Shown: positions 24,555 through 32,804 of the stretch, piece by piece
Layout: every line of letters starts with the position of its first letter
Position numbering within the stretch: position 1 is the first letter of the stretch
Program-made: the position numbers and the translations under genes
Assembly (NCBI GenBank): GCA_021154885.1
Contig: JAJKHS010000126.1
Span: 1 to 64,000 of the forward strand
Direction: 5' to 3'
Origin: Thermoanaerobaculum sp.
GTDB taxonomy: Bacteria; Acidobacteriota; Thermoanaerobaculia; Multivoradales; UBA5704
Length of the DNA stretch: 64,000 nt
The notes under the pieces: model-generated
Told to the model about the DNA's origin: nothing
Databases searched by the model: none
What the model saw: the letters and a program-made list of their open reading frames with translations, nothing else

Positions 24555-27485
24555 TCACGGCCTCACCACCGTGATCACCCACCACCGCGTGTCGTCCTTC
24601 AGCCGCCCCGTCGGATCGTCGAGGATTCGCGCCACGCCGACCTCCAGGTCCAGCGCCGGCAGGCGGCCGATGGGCATCGGACCGAGGCTGAAGCGATACT
24701 CCAGGCCGGCCAGGCTGAGCCAGTCGCCCTTGGCGCCGTCGCCGTTCCAGAGGCGGTGGCGCTCGTAGAAGACGGGGGCCGGCAGGAAGCCCAGGGAGAG
24801 CTCGGCCCGCTGACTCTCGTGCTCCTGGCCCAGGAGGGTGCCCACGGGCAGGGCGGGGACGGCGACACGGTTCGAGAGGGCGGACTGGGGGAGCAGGGAG
24901 ACCTCGGGGCCGCCCAGTTGGTAGAGGTCGAAGCTCCGCTCCACGTCCCGCGAGGCGTCGCGCTGCCAGGAGAGAGCGAGGCGGTCGCTCCGGTGGGAGA
25001 TGGCCAGACGTGCCGTGCCGCCGTACCGGGACCAGCCGCCGCTCCCCTCGGTGCGGCCGGTCTCGGCATGGGCGGAGAGGCCCGGCTGCAGACGCCAGAG
25101 GGGACCGAGGCGGCGGTACCCGGCCCAGTCTCCGGCCAGGGAGGCGATCTCCTGGTTCCGGGTGACGTCCCCGACCGGATCGATCCGCTCCCAGAGAGCG
25201 CGGCCGGCGAAGCTGAAGCGGCCGCCGCTCCACTGCCAGTCGCGGCCGGCGGCGAGCTCGACGCCCTGGCGGTCCAGGTCGAGGAGACCTCCCCGCGCCG
25301 GCGCGCCTCTCTCCCGGCTCGGCGTTTCCCGGGAGCGGAACAGGTGCGCCCCCACCCCGACAGGCCATCCTCGCCAGGTCGCGGCCAGGGCGCCGCCCTC
25401 CGGCCACCCCTTGCCACCAAGGGCGCCCAGGAGCAGCCAGTCGAGGCGCCCCACCACGTCGCCGCCGCGCAGTCCGATCTCGGCCACGCCGCCGGAGGAC
25501 GAGGCGCTGCCGGAGAAGAGCGGGAACAGCTCCTGGCGTCCCCATCCATAAGGACGGCTCGGCGGGGCCTCGGCCACGGCGAGCGGCGCGGGGGCCGGCG
25601 GCGCGGGCGGCCGGATGGCGGGAGCGAGCTCGCGGGGGAGATCGGGGGGAGGCGGCGCGGCGGCCAGGGCGCCGGTGCCTGCGGGAGAGAGGGGGAGGCG
25701 GCGCAGGTCGAAGCCGTCCGGCTGGAGGGAGAGGAAGAAGAGGCCAGAGCCGTCCGGAGCGGGGGCGGGCGCCAGGGCGGCTCCCTGGGTGCGGGTCAGT
25801 GGGGTAGGGCCGGTCCCTGCCGGGTCTGCGGCGAAGGCCCAGAGGTCGATGAAGCCGCGGAGACCCACGGCCGCGTAGACGGTGCGGCCGTCAGCGCTCC
25901 AGGCAGGGGACGAGACGGTCCCGTCCGGCGGCGGCGCCAGCTCCACCCTCTGCGCTCCGCCCCCGACGTCCTGGATGGCCAGGCGCCAGACGCCCTCGCG
26001 GTGGAGGGCGTAGACGAGCCGCCGGCCGTCGGGGGAGATCCGGGGCCGATCGTAGACCTCCTCGGCTGTGGGCTCCGTGAGAGCGCGCACCTCTCCCGAG
26101 GCGAGGTCCAGCCGCACGATCTGGGAGAGGCCGTCGCGGTTGCGCACCGCCGCGGCCCAGCGGCCGTCCGGGGCCGGATCGGGGTCGCGCAGGCCGGCCT
26201 CGCGGGTGATCCGCCGCACCTCGCCTTTTTCCAGTCGCCATATATAGATGTCAGGGTGGAGGAAGCCTTCGGTGTCCGGCTCGAAACGGACGAAGAGGAT
26301 CGACCTGCCGTCCGGCATCCAGCGTGGGGTCGTGGGCTCGGGTCCGTCGGGGCTCTGCCAGGTGTGGAGGATCTTGCGGGGGAGCGGCCTGGTGCGCACG
26401 GCCGGCACGTCCTTGGGATCCTCCTTCTGGAGCTTCTGGACCTTCTCCTTCCACCTCTTCTCGGCCTCGTCATCCGGGGCCATCGGGGCCGTGGACCAGA
26501 CCACGAGTCGGGCGGGGCGGTCCCTGGCGCGCAGGATGGCGGCGAGGTGCGTCCCGTCCGGCGAGATGGCGGGGGCGCCGGTGGTCCACGAGAGCTCCTG
26601 CCACAGCTCCCCCTCCACCGGCGGGCCGCTGCGGTGCTCGGCCTCGATGGCCCGCCAGGTGAGCTCGGCCCGGAAGCGGTCGTAGAGGTCGGAGGGGGAG
26701 TCGCCGAAGACGCCGCGGAAGGCGTCGTCGAAGCTGCGCGCCGTGCGGGCGGTCATCCGCGCCCAGAGATTTCGCAGGCTGCCGGGTCCCGCCCGCTCCT
26801 CCAGCCACTCCAGGTAGGCGGAGCCCAGGAGGTAGGCCATGGACATCCCCCGCCAGCTCCCGGAGTCCGCGGCCAGGCGGGCGTAGGTGGGGAGCTTGCC
26901 GCCCTGCGCCCAGCGCCGGAGGATGGCGGCCCGGACGTCGCCGTTGGGCCGGCCCGAGCCGGTGAGCCGTCCCTCCACCACCGTGGCGTAGCCCTCCGTC
27001 ACCCAGCGCGGCGCGCTGGCGGGGATGGGGCCGAGGGGGACCAGCGCCTCCAGCAGCCGCCGGGCGGGATTGCGGGACGGCCGCAGGAGGTGGACGAGAT
27101 GGGTCTCCTCATGGACGGCGACCAGCTCGGTCCAGTCGGTGTAGTGGCCGATCTCGGACTCGGGGCCGGGCGGGCTCGTCCACAGGATCATGCGGGGCCA
27201 GCCGAGGAAGGGGAGGGCCTGGCCGTTGGGATCGGCTATTGGGTCGGAGACGAGGACGTCCACCACCTCGGGCGGCGCGAAGCCCACCTCGGCCACCACC
27301 CGCTCGCGGATCGACTCCAGCCGCGCCGCCGCCCGCCGGGCCCAGGCCTCGGACGAAGCCGGGTAGTGGACCCGGAAGTGTGGGGTCGAGAGCGTCCGCC
27401 AGCCGGCGGCGGGGCCCTGGGCGTGGAGGGCAGGGGCGAGGAGGAGAGCGGCGAGGAGGATGGGAAGAGGGAAGCGGATCTTCAT
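24555..27485 (-). CDS. Secreted peptidase-MA-like / beta-propeller / outer-membrane barrel fusion
   Basis: A 976-aa protein with a clear signal peptide (cleavage near residue 23, ALHAQG). Residues 30-290 resemble the peptidase MA (gluzincin) domain: HEETH at 125-129 and WVTEGYAT about 35 residues later supplying the third zinc ligand. Residues of about 300-640 have repeated TolB/WD40-like blades (PDGRSILFVRF, PDGRWAAAV, PDGRRLVYAL, ADGRTVYAAV). From about residue 690 the chain alternates like a beta-barrel and ends WWVITVVRP. Family parts are seen; the combined role, perhaps surface proteolysis or scaffolding, is inference. DUF2203 lies 6 bases upstream. Confidence 0.78.
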   Translation of the reverse strand: MKIRFPLPILLAALLLAPALHAQGPAAGWRTLSTPHFRVHYPASSEAWARRAAARLESIRERVVAEVGFAPPEVVDVLVSDPIADPNGQALPFLGWPRMILWTSPPGPESEIGHYTDWTELVAVHEETHLVHLLRPSRNPARRLLEALVPLGPIPASAPRWVTEGYATVVEGRLTGSGRPNGDVRAAILRRWAQGGKLPTYARLAADSGSWRGMSMAYLLGSAYLEWLEERAGPGSLRNLWARMTARTARSFDDAFRGVFGDSPSDLYDRFRAELTWRAIEAEHRSGPPVEGELWQELSWTTGAPAISPDGTHLAAILRARDRPARLVVWSTAPMAPDDEAEKRWKEKVQKLQKEDPKDVPAVRTRPLPRKILHTWQSPDGPEPTTPRWMPDGRSILFVRFEPDTEGFLHPDIYIWRLEKGEVRRITREAGLRDPDPAPDGRWAAAVRNRDGLSQIVRLDLASGEVRALTEPTAEEVYDRPRISPDGRRLVYALHREGVWRLAIQDVGGGAQRVELAPPPDGTVSSPAWSADGRTVYAAVGLRGFIDLWAFAADPAGTGPTPLTRTQGAALAPAPAPDGSGLFFLSLQPDGFDLRRLPLSPAGTGALAAAPPPPDLPRELAPAIRPPAPPAPAPLAVAEAPPSRPYGWGRQELFPLFSGSASSSGGVAEIGLRGGDVVGRLDWLLLGALGGKGWPEGGALAATWRGWPVGVGAHLFRSRETPSRERGAPARGGLLDLDRQGVELAAGRDWQWSGGRFSFAGRALWERIDPVGDVTRNQEIASLAGDWAGYRRLGPLWRLQPGLSAHAETGRTEGSGGWSRYGGTARLAISHRSDRLALSWQRDASRDVERSFDLYQLGGPEVSLLPQSALSNRVAVPALPVGTLLGQEHESQRAELSLGFLPAPVFYERHRLWNGDGAKGDWLSLAGLEYRFSLGPMPIGRLPALDLEVGVARILDDPTGRLKDDTRWWVITVVRP

Positions 27486-27491
27486 GGGCGC

Positions 27492-27848
27492 TTAGTTGAT
27501 CGGAATCCGTCCCGCGAAGCCTTCATCGTAGGTGTGGAAGAACGACAGGGCCTGCTCGGGGAAGCGCCAGCAGTAGTAGCCGTCGCCGCTGTCCCAGTCC
27601 ACCAGCCAGACGCCCTTGACCTCGCAGCCGAGGGAGGAGACCTGCTGCGCCCAGGCGCGGACGATCCGCTCCCGGGCCTCCTCCAACTCGTCCCGCCGGG
27701 TGTCCAGCTCGTCGCGGCTGGCGACGCTGTGGGTCAGGGCCTCGATCTGCCGCACGGCGGCCGCGGTCAGGTCGCGCACCAGGGGGAAAGTGTTCACGGC
27801 CTCGTCATAGGAGAAGATGCGTTTGCTGATGGCTCTGCGCTGGGGCAT
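27492..27848 (-). CDS. DUF2203 family protein
   Basis: A 118-aa protein beginning MPQRRAISKRIFSYDEAVNTFP. It has an N-terminal helical half with charged coiled-coil character and the C-terminal signature VKGVWLVDWDSGDGYYCWRFPEQ ending HTYDEGFAGRIPI, which is the hallmark of DUF2203. Function of the family is unknown. ATG 27848 is preferred to 27905 because the family starts near this point. It is 6 bases upstream of the peptidase-propeller-barrel gene and is probably co-transcribed. Cytoplasmic. Confidence 0.85.
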   Translation of the reverse strand: MPQRRAISKRIFSYDEAVNTFPLVRDLTAAAVRQIEALTHSVASRDELDTRRDELEEARERIVRAWAQQVSSLGCEVKGVWLVDWDSGDGYYCWRFPEQALSFFHTYDEGFAGRIPIN

Positions 27849-27926
27849 GGGCTGGGAATCATACCAGACCGCCGTTCCCGGGCAGGGGGATGGCGCCGGC
27901 TTCACCTCCTTGTTACAGTCCTCTCA

Positions 27927-28508
27927 GTGAACGATCTGGACAGCATCCGCGAGCGTATCCGGGAAGGCTGCATCGAAGCGATCAGCGGCGGCATGTTCTC
28001 CGGCAAGAGCGAAGAGCTGGTCCGGCGCCTGCGCCGTGCCGCCCTCGCCCGCCAGGTGGTCCAGGTCTTCAAGCCCGCGGCCGACGCCCGTCACGAAGAT
28101 CCCCGGCGGCTGGTCACCCGCGACAAGCGGGAGCTGGAGGCGGTGAGCGTCACCTGCAGTCAGGATCTGCGGCAGCGGCTCCGCTCCGACGTCCAGGTGG
28201 TGGGGATCGACGAGGCCCAGTTCTTCGACGACGGGCTGGTGGACCTGGTCACCGGGCTGGCCGACTCCGGCATCCGGGTGATCGTGGCCGGGCTCGACCT
28301 CGACTACCTGCGCCGCCCCTTCGGGCCCATGCCCCGCATCCTTGCCATCGCCGAGTACGTGGACAAGGTCCACGCCGTCTGCATGCGCTGCGGCGCCCCG
28401 GCCCACTACAGCCAGCGCACCGCCGGCGGCGGCGAGCAGCTCCAGTTGGGGGACACCGAGTCCTACGAGGCCCGCTGCCGCCGGTGCTACGAGGCGTTCG
28501 AGCCGTAA
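27927..28508 (+). CDS. tdk: Thymidine kinase
   Basis: A 193-aa type II thymidine kinase that makes dTMP in pyrimidine salvage. It has the P-loop GGMFSGKSEELVRRLRR, the catalytic VVGIDEAQFFDD and the substrate lasso AGLDLDYLRRPFGPM. The structural zinc cysteines are CMRCGAPA and CRRCYE. GTG 27927 is the first start giving a normal N-terminus; no Shine-Dalgarno is seen, and a -10-like TACAGT at 27914-27919 would make the message nearly leaderless. Its 3' end overlaps the convergent thioesterase by 22 bases. Confidence 0.95.
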   Translation: MNDLDSIRERIREGCIEAISGGMFSGKSEELVRRLRRAALARQVVQVFKPAADARHEDPRRLVTRDKRELEAVSVTCSQDLRQRLRSDVQVVGIDEAQFFDDGLVDLVTGLADSGIRVIVAGLDLDYLRRPFGPMPRILAIAEYVDKVHAVCMRCGAPAHYSQRTAGGGEQLQLGDTESYEARCRRCYEAFEP

Positions 28509-28924
28509 CCCGCCACTCCGGCGATCACCATCGGATGGTTGTTCTTGTCGACGTGGACGTAGACCACCTCGGCCTCCGTGACCTTCACCCGGCCGGTGCC
28601 CGTCGAGCGCTCGGCCTCGACCGTCACCTTGACCGTCACCGACGTCCGCCCCACCCGTACCGTTTCGGTGTAGAAGCTCACCAGGTCGCCCACGAAGACG
28701 GGGGAGTGGAAGACGGCCTCGCGCATGGCCACCGTCACCAGCCGGCCGGGCAGGGGGACGTGGCGGTGCCCCTCCACCGCTCCCGCCTGGTCGATGTAGG
28801 AGAGGATGATCCCGCCGAAGATGGTGCCCAGGGCATTGGTGTCCTTCGGCATCAGGATGACGCGGATCGCTGGCTGCAGCGGACCGGCGCTCGGGTGCGA
28901 CTGGGAGTCGTGCATGGGCTTCAT
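28487..28924 (-). CDS. Acyl-CoA thioesterase, hotdog fold (YciA/BFIT type)
   Basis: A 145-aa single-hotdog protein. The motif NALGTIFGGIILSYIDQAGAV has the conserved Asn and Asp of this group, and AVFHSPVFVGDLVSFYT follows. Members hydrolyse acyl-CoA to free acid in the cytoplasm; chain-length preference is unknown. AGGA precedes the ATG at 28924. The 3' end overlaps thymidine kinase on the other strand; the 5' end is divergent from the ECF sigma factor gene. Confidence 0.9.
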   Translation of the reverse strand: MKPMHDSQSHPSAGPLQPAIRVILMPKDTNALGTIFGGIILSYIDQAGAVEGHRHVPLPGRLVTVAMREAVFHSPVFVGDLVSFYTETVRVGRTSVTVKVTVEAERSTGTGRVKVTEAEVVYVHVDKNNHPMVIAGVAGYGSNAS

Positions 28925-28965
28925 GCTATCCTAGCCGTCCCTGTCTTCGAGGTCTCCCTCTGGGA

Positions 28966-29571
28966 ATGAACCCCTACACCCCCTCGCAGCCGAGCCCCGG
29001 TCCCCTGGAGTCGATGACCGACGCCGTCCTGCTGCGGCAGGTGGCCGAGCGGCGGGCGGAGGCCCTGGGGATTCTCTACAACCGCTACGCGCCCGCGCTG
29101 CTCGCCCTGGGCGTGCGCATCCTGGGCGGCGCGCCCGAGGCCGAGGAGGTCCTGCAGGAGGTCTTCCTCCACGTCTGGAACCAGGCGGGCCGCTACGACG
29201 CCAGCCGCTCCTCGGTGTCCACTTGGTTGATCCTCATCGGGCGCAGCCGGGCCATCGACCGCCTGCGCACCCGCAAGGTGGTGGAGCGCACCCACGAGAA
29301 CGCGGCGAAGCGGGATCTGGCCGGGCATGCATCTCCTGAAGGTGTGGAATCCGTATTTGTCCACGAGAGGCGGGAGCGGGTGCGCCGGGAGATGGACAAG
29401 CTGCCGCCGGAGCAGAGGCAGGTCCTGGAGATGGCGTTCTACGAGGGTCTGAGCCAGAGCGAGATCGCCGCCAGGGCCGCCCTCCCTCTGGGCACGGTCA
29501 AGACGCGGACCCTGCTGGCGATGAAGAAACTGCGCAGCGCGCTGCGCGATGAGATCCGACAACTGCTGTGA
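28966..29571 (+). CDS. ECF-type RNA polymerase sigma factor
   Basis: A 201-aa group 4 sigma-70 factor. Region 2 covers residues of about 35-105 (AEEVLQEVFLHVWNQAGRYD, STWLILIGRSRAIDRLR), followed by a linker and region 4 (LPPEQRQVLEMAFYEGLSQS, EIAARAALPLGTVKTRTLLA). It overlaps its likely anti-sigma factor by 4 bases (GTGA), the usual autoregulated pair. The stimulus is unknown; similar pairs in the SigK/RskA group answer envelope or oxidative stress. Confidence 0.95.
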   Translation: MNPYTPSQPSPGPLESMTDAVLLRQVAERRAEALGILYNRYAPALLALGVRILGGAPEAEEVLQEVFLHVWNQAGRYDASRSSVSTWLILIGRSRAIDRLRTRKVVERTHENAAKRDLAGHASPEGVESVFVHERRERVRREMDKLPPEQRQVLEMAFYEGLSQSEIAARAALPLGTVKTRTLLAMKKLRSALRDEIRQLL

Positions 29572-30584
29572 ACGGCGAAACCCATCCTGAGGACCTGACC
29601 ATCCTGGCCGCCGTCGCGGCGCTGGAGCGCGGGAGCGAGGCGCCTCCCGGAGCGCCGCGCACTTCCGAGGTCACTGAGGCTGAACAGACCCTGGCCCGCC
29701 TCTACACCGAGGTGCTGGGCCTGATCCCCTACGAGCTCGAGCCGGTGGCGCCCGCGCCCGACGCCAGGGCGCGCCTGCTGGCCGCCGTCCGAGGCGAGAA
29801 GAGCGCGGAGCCCACGGCTACCCCGGAAGCGCGCGACAACTCGCGGCCGACTCTCGCCGAGCCCATCCGCCTGACCTCGATCCCGCTCCAGACGCCCCGC
29901 CCAGAGCCCACTCCGACCCGGAGCGCGCCGCCCGCCGCCGGCCCCGTCCGCACCACGACCCAGGAGATGCGGGTCCCGCGGCCCACGTCGCTCACACCCC
30001 CTCCCCGCCGCGTCGTGCGCCCGGCCCGCTGGCCCCTGGCGCTCGCCGCGTCCCTGGCCCTCCTCTTCGCCGGCCTCTCCGGCTGGCTCTACACTCAGCT
30101 CGGCCAGCAGGGTGAAACCATCGAGGCGCTGGGCCGTCAGCTCGACCGCGAGCGCAGCCAAGCCCTCAGAGACGCTCGCCAGGCCAAGGCGGACGCCCTC
30201 AGCCTGCAGGAGAAGTTCGCCCTCGTCACCTCGCCCGCGGTCGAGGCCAGCCCCATGCGCCCGCCGGGGGCGAGCCCCCTCCAGCCCGCCGCCCGCGGCG
30301 TGCTCTTCGTCGCCGCCGACCATCAGCACTGGTACCTCTGCCTGCATGGCGTGGCGCCCGCGCCCGAGGGCAAGACCTACAAGCTCTGGTTCGTGGCCGA
30401 TCCAGGCAACCCGGTGAGCGGCGGCACCTTCACCGCCAAGCCCGGAGCGCCTGTCGAGCTCAGCTCGAAGCAGATGCCAGCCGGCACCAAGGCGGTGATG
30501 GTTACCCTGGAGGCCGATCCGCAGGCCGAGAAGCCCGCCGGTCCGGAGGTCCTCCGCGCCGCGGGCGTGTACCAGCTCAGCTAG
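29568..30584 (+). CDS. Membrane anti-sigma factor (RskA-like)
   Basis: A 338-aa protein. The cytoplasmic N-terminus starts with HPEDLTILAAVAALERG, which resembles the helical sigma-binding part of RskA-type factors but has no HxxxCxxC zinc motif. A Pro-rich linker leads to one TM helix (residues about 148-170, WPLALAASLALLFAGLSGWL). A short coiled coil and a C-terminal RskA domain (LFVAADHQHWYLCLHGVAPA, PEGKTYKLWFVAD) lie in the periplasm. It would hold the upstream ECF sigma factor at the membrane until proteolysis. Confidence 0.88.
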   Translation: MNGETHPEDLTILAAVAALERGSEAPPGAPRTSEVTEAEQTLARLYTEVLGLIPYELEPVAPAPDARARLLAAVRGEKSAEPTATPEARDNSRPTLAEPIRLTSIPLQTPRPEPTPTRSAPPAAGPVRTTTQEMRVPRPTSLTPPPRRVVRPARWPLALAASLALLFAGLSGWLYTQLGQQGETIEALGRQLDRERSQALRDARQAKADALSLQEKFALVTSPAVEASPMRPPGASPLQPAARGVLFVAADHQHWYLCLHGVAPAPEGKTYKLWFVADPGNPVSGGTFTAKPGAPVELSSKQMPAGTKAVMVTLEADPQAEKPAGPEVLRAAGVYQLS

Positions 30585-30592
30585 CTGAAATC

Positions 30593-30618
30593 ATTTCGGC
30601 GGCTTCGCCGGCCGCATC
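30593..30618 (+). repeat. 26-bp direct repeat, left copy
   Basis: ATTTCGGCGGCTTCGCCGGC followed by CGCATC. It is identical over 26 bases to 31241-31266, where it encodes the C-terminus of the SDR gene. The two copies bracket the 71-aa/retropepsin bicistron. Confidence 0.85.
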
Positions 30619-30632
30619 GGCTCGATCCGCGT

Positions 30633-30638
30633 TAGAAT
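30633..30638 (+). promoter_or_regulatory. -10-like box close to start codon
   Basis: TAGAAT lies 8 bases before the ATG at 30647, so a transcript would begin at or next to the start codon (leaderless). No good -35 is seen at 17-18 bases upstream. Suggestive only. Confidence 0.4.
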
Positions 30639-30646
30639 CCGAACCC

Positions 30647-30862
30647 ATGAAAGTCGTGACCTTCGAAGGATTTGTGGAGAACGGCCAGATCCGGCTACCC
30701 GTCAGTATCCGTTTGCCTGAGAAGGCCAAAGTGTACGTCGTTGTCCCGGACCTCGAGGTCCCCTCGATTCCCTATATTGGCAGTCCCCGGCTTGTTCACC
30801 CAGGGCAAGCGGCTGACTTCGAGAAGGAAGTCGTTGAGGACGGACAGAATGCTGGGCTATGA
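30647..30862 (+). CDS. Small AbrB/DUF104-like protein, possible antitoxin-type partner
   Basis: A 71-aa protein, MKVVTFEGFVENGQIRLPVS followed by IRLPEKAKVYVVVPDL. The ENGQIRLP...LPE.AKVYVVVP pattern is that of small beta-barrel proteins in the AF2212/DUF104 or AbrB-like antitoxin groups. The acidic tail is typical of partner-binding ends. It overlaps the retropepsin-like gene by 14 bases, so the two are translated together. G+C is lower than the surroundings. DNA binding and antitoxin action are inferred, not shown. Confidence 0.65.
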   Translation: MKVVTFEGFVENGQIRLPVSIRLPEKAKVYVVVPDLEVPSIPYIGSPRLVHPGQAADFEKEVVEDGQNAGL

Positions 30863-31226
30863 CGCAGCACTTTTTAGCCCGCCTGCTCCAGTGGCGAGAG
30901 TGACCTTGCGCGATCCTGAGAGCGGAGCGACGACCTTGAATGTACCGATGCTGGTCGATACCGGTGCGGACCTGACGTTGGTCCCGATAGCGTCTATTCA
31001 CCGCTTGGGCATCGTGATGGAGCCTGGCGGTTACGAGCTGATGGCTTTCGATGGCACCAAGAGCGTGGCTCAGGCTGCGCGCATCCACCTGGACCTCTTG
31101 GGGAAGACTTTCAAAGGTAGGTTTCTGACGGTTGACCAGGAGTGGGGGCTCTTGGGACGAGATGTCCTCAACAATCTCGCGCTTGTCTTCGATGGACCGC
31201 TCCTGAGCTGGGGAGAGCAGAAGTAG
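30849..31226 (+). CDS. Retropepsin-like (clan AA) aspartic protease
   Basis: A 125-aa single-domain protein. The catalytic motif MLVDTGADLTLVP, the flap-like ELMAFDGTKSV and the C-terminal LLGRDVLNNLALVFDGP match bacterial clan AA retropepsin-like proteases that work as dimers. ATG 30849 lies in the end of the 71-aa gene, giving tight coupling. There is no signal peptide or TM, so it is cytoplasmic. The target is unknown; the partner protein or a host protein is possible. The bicistron is flanked by perfect 26-bp repeats, suggesting recent insertion. Confidence 0.85.
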   Translation: MLGYDAALFSPPAPVARVTLRDPESGATTLNVPMLVDTGADLTLVPIASIHRLGIVMEPGGYELMAFDGTKSVAQAARIHLDLLGKTFKGRFLTVDQEWGLLGRDVLNNLALVFDGPLLSWGEQK

Positions 31227-31238
31227 GTTGGCCGCCGC

Positions 31239-31955
31239 CTATTTCGGCGGCTTCGCCGGCCGCATCTCCACCAGGCTGGGCAGGGCATGGGGCGGATAGG
31301 TGAGGAGGTGGAGGATCATCGCGGCGACGTCCTCCGGCTTCAGCATCCAGCTCCGGTCCTGGCGGTCCCGGCGATGGGAGAACCCCGTGTCCACGCTGCC
31401 GGGGAGGAGGGCCGCCACCCGTACTCCATGGGGGCGCAGGTCGAGCATCGCCGCTTCGGAGAGGCCGATCATGCCGAACTTGCTGGCGTTGTAGGCGGCG
31501 CCGCCGGCGAAGGGGTTCTTGCCGGCCAGCGAGGCGACGTTGAAGATCCAGCCCGAGCCCTGCCGCTTCATGGCCGGGGCCACGGCGTGGAGGCAGTAGA
31601 AGGCGCCGGAGAGGTTCGTCTCGATCACCTCCCGCCACTGCTCGCCCGTCAGCTCGTCGACCGCGGCGAACGTCCCCAGGCCGGCGTTGTTCACCAGCAC
31701 GTCGATCCGCCCCTCCCGGTCCAGCACCTCCTGGACGAAGGCGTCCACCTCCTCCTGGAGCCGGACGTCCACGGTCCGGCCCGCGACGGCGTCGCCGTGG
31801 GTCTTCGCCAACTCGGAGCGGGCCTCCTTGACGGAACCCGGGCTGCGGCTACAGAAGCTCACCCTCCATCCCTCGCTGAGCAGGGCCTCCACCACGCCAC
31901 GGCCGATCCCGCGGCTGCCTCCGGTGACGATTGCGATCCTCCCGCTCCCTGCCAT
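31239..31955 (-). CDS. Short-chain dehydrogenase/reductase
   Basis: A 238-aa classical SDR with the Rossmann motif VTGGSRGIGRG, NNAG at the NAG strand, a catalytic Ser in NVASLAGKNPFAG and YNASK for Tyr/Lys. It is an NAD(P)H-dependent oxidoreductase of unknown substrate, cytoplasmic. Its last codons (RPAKPPK) lie inside one copy of the 26-bp direct repeat, so the insertion of the neighbouring cassette may have regenerated this end. Confidence 0.92.
   Translation of the reverse strand: MAGSGRIAIVTGGSRGIGRGVVEALLSEGWRVSFCSRSPGSVKEARSELAKTHGDAVAGRTVDVRLQEEVDAFVQEVLDREGRIDVLVNNAGLGTFAAVDELTGEQWREVIETNLSGAFYCLHAVAPAMKRQGSGWIFNVASLAGKNPFAGGAAYNASKFGMIGLSEAAMLDLRPHGVRVAALLPGSVDTGFSHRRDRQDRSWMLKPEDVAAMILHLLTYPPHALPSLVEMRPAKPPK
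31241..31266 (+). repeat. 26-bp direct repeat, right copy
   Basis: Identical to 30593-30618. It overlaps the SDR 3' end and part of its stop codon. A shorter related stretch (TTCGGCGGCTTCGCC) also occurs near 9430, so a dispersed repeat is an alternative explanation. Confidence 0.85.
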
Positions 31956-32050
31956 ACTCGTCCTCCTCTGTGGGCTACTGTATCAAGGGTCCCGGCTGGA
32001 AATACGAAGCAGACTTCACCTGTTGTAGAGAATCGAAAGGGTAAAAAACC

Positions 32051-32740
32051 ATGTTCTTCTTCGGTCCTGCGTACTTACTCTTCGCTCTCCCGGCGCTGGC
32101 CCTGTCGTTATGGGCGAGCTGGAGGACGAAGTCCGCATTCAATAAATACTCCCGCGTGCGCACCGTGCGCGGGCTGACCGGCGCCCAGGCCGCCCAGGAG
32201 ATGCTGCGCAGCGCCGGTGTCACCGACGTGCAGGTGGTGCCGACGAACGGCTTCCTGTCGGACCACTACAACCCGGTCAACAAGACGCTGGCGCTCTCGG
32301 AGGCGACGTACGCGTCGAACTCCGTGGCGGCCGTGGGCGTCGCCTGCCACGAGGCAGGGCACGCCCTCCAGCACGCGAACGGGTACAAGCCCCTGTATCT
32401 GCGCTCGGCCCTGGTGCCGACGGCCAGCTTCGGCTCCTCGATGGGCTACCTCGTGGTGATGGGCGGGTTCCTCTTCCACGCGGCGAACCTGATCTACCTG
32501 GGAGCCATGCTGATCTCGGTCGTGCTGCTCTTCCAGCTCGTGACGCTGCCGGTGGAGTTCGACGCCACGGCCCGCGCCAAGCGGCTGGCCGTGGAGACCG
32601 GCATCGTGCTGCCCCAGGAGCGGGAGGGGATGGACCGCGTCCTCAACGCCGCGGCCATGACCTACGTGGCCGCCGTGGTCTCGACCCTGATGACGCTCCT
32701 GTACTACCTGCTGCGGGCGTCGTCCATGTCTCGCCGGTAA
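32051..32740 (+). CDS. Membrane zinc metallopeptidase, YugP/DUF2227-like
   Basis: A 229-aa protein with an N-terminal TM helix and three more TM segments in the C-terminal half. The zinc site is VGVACHEAGHALQH (HEAGH), preceded by DHYNPVNKTLALSE. This is the layout of YugP-type integral membrane peptidases, whose substrates are unknown. It is followed by a strong hairpin terminator. Confidence 0.9.
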   Translation: MFFFGPAYLLFALPALALSLWASWRTKSAFNKYSRVRTVRGLTGAQAAQEMLRSAGVTDVQVVPTNGFLSDHYNPVNKTLALSEATYASNSVAAVGVACHEAGHALQHANGYKPLYLRSALVPTASFGSSMGYLVVMGGFLFHAANLIYLGAMLISVVLLFQLVTLPVEFDATARAKRLAVETGIVLPQEREGMDRVLNAAAMTYVAAVVSTLMTLLYYLLRASSMSRR

Positions 32741-32759
32741 ACCTCGCGGCTCCTCCAAG

Positions 32760-32801
32760 AACGCCCTGCCTGGGGTCTCCCCGGCTGGGCGTTTTCTTTT
32801 T
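32760..32801 (+). terminator. Rho-independent terminator
   Basis: The stem AACGCCC...GGGCGTT, with an inner GGGG/CCCC pairing and a TCT loop, is followed by TTTTCTTTTT. It ends the membrane peptidase gene and lies 4 bases before the stop codon of the convergent phosphomannomutase. Confidence 0.9.
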
Positions 32802-32804
32802 GGC

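Noticed and set aside
24756-28508. Open frame of about 1250 codons on the plus strand
   Set aside because: It is the antisense shadow of the propeller-barrel and DUF2203 genes; only its last 194 codons (thymidine kinase) are real.
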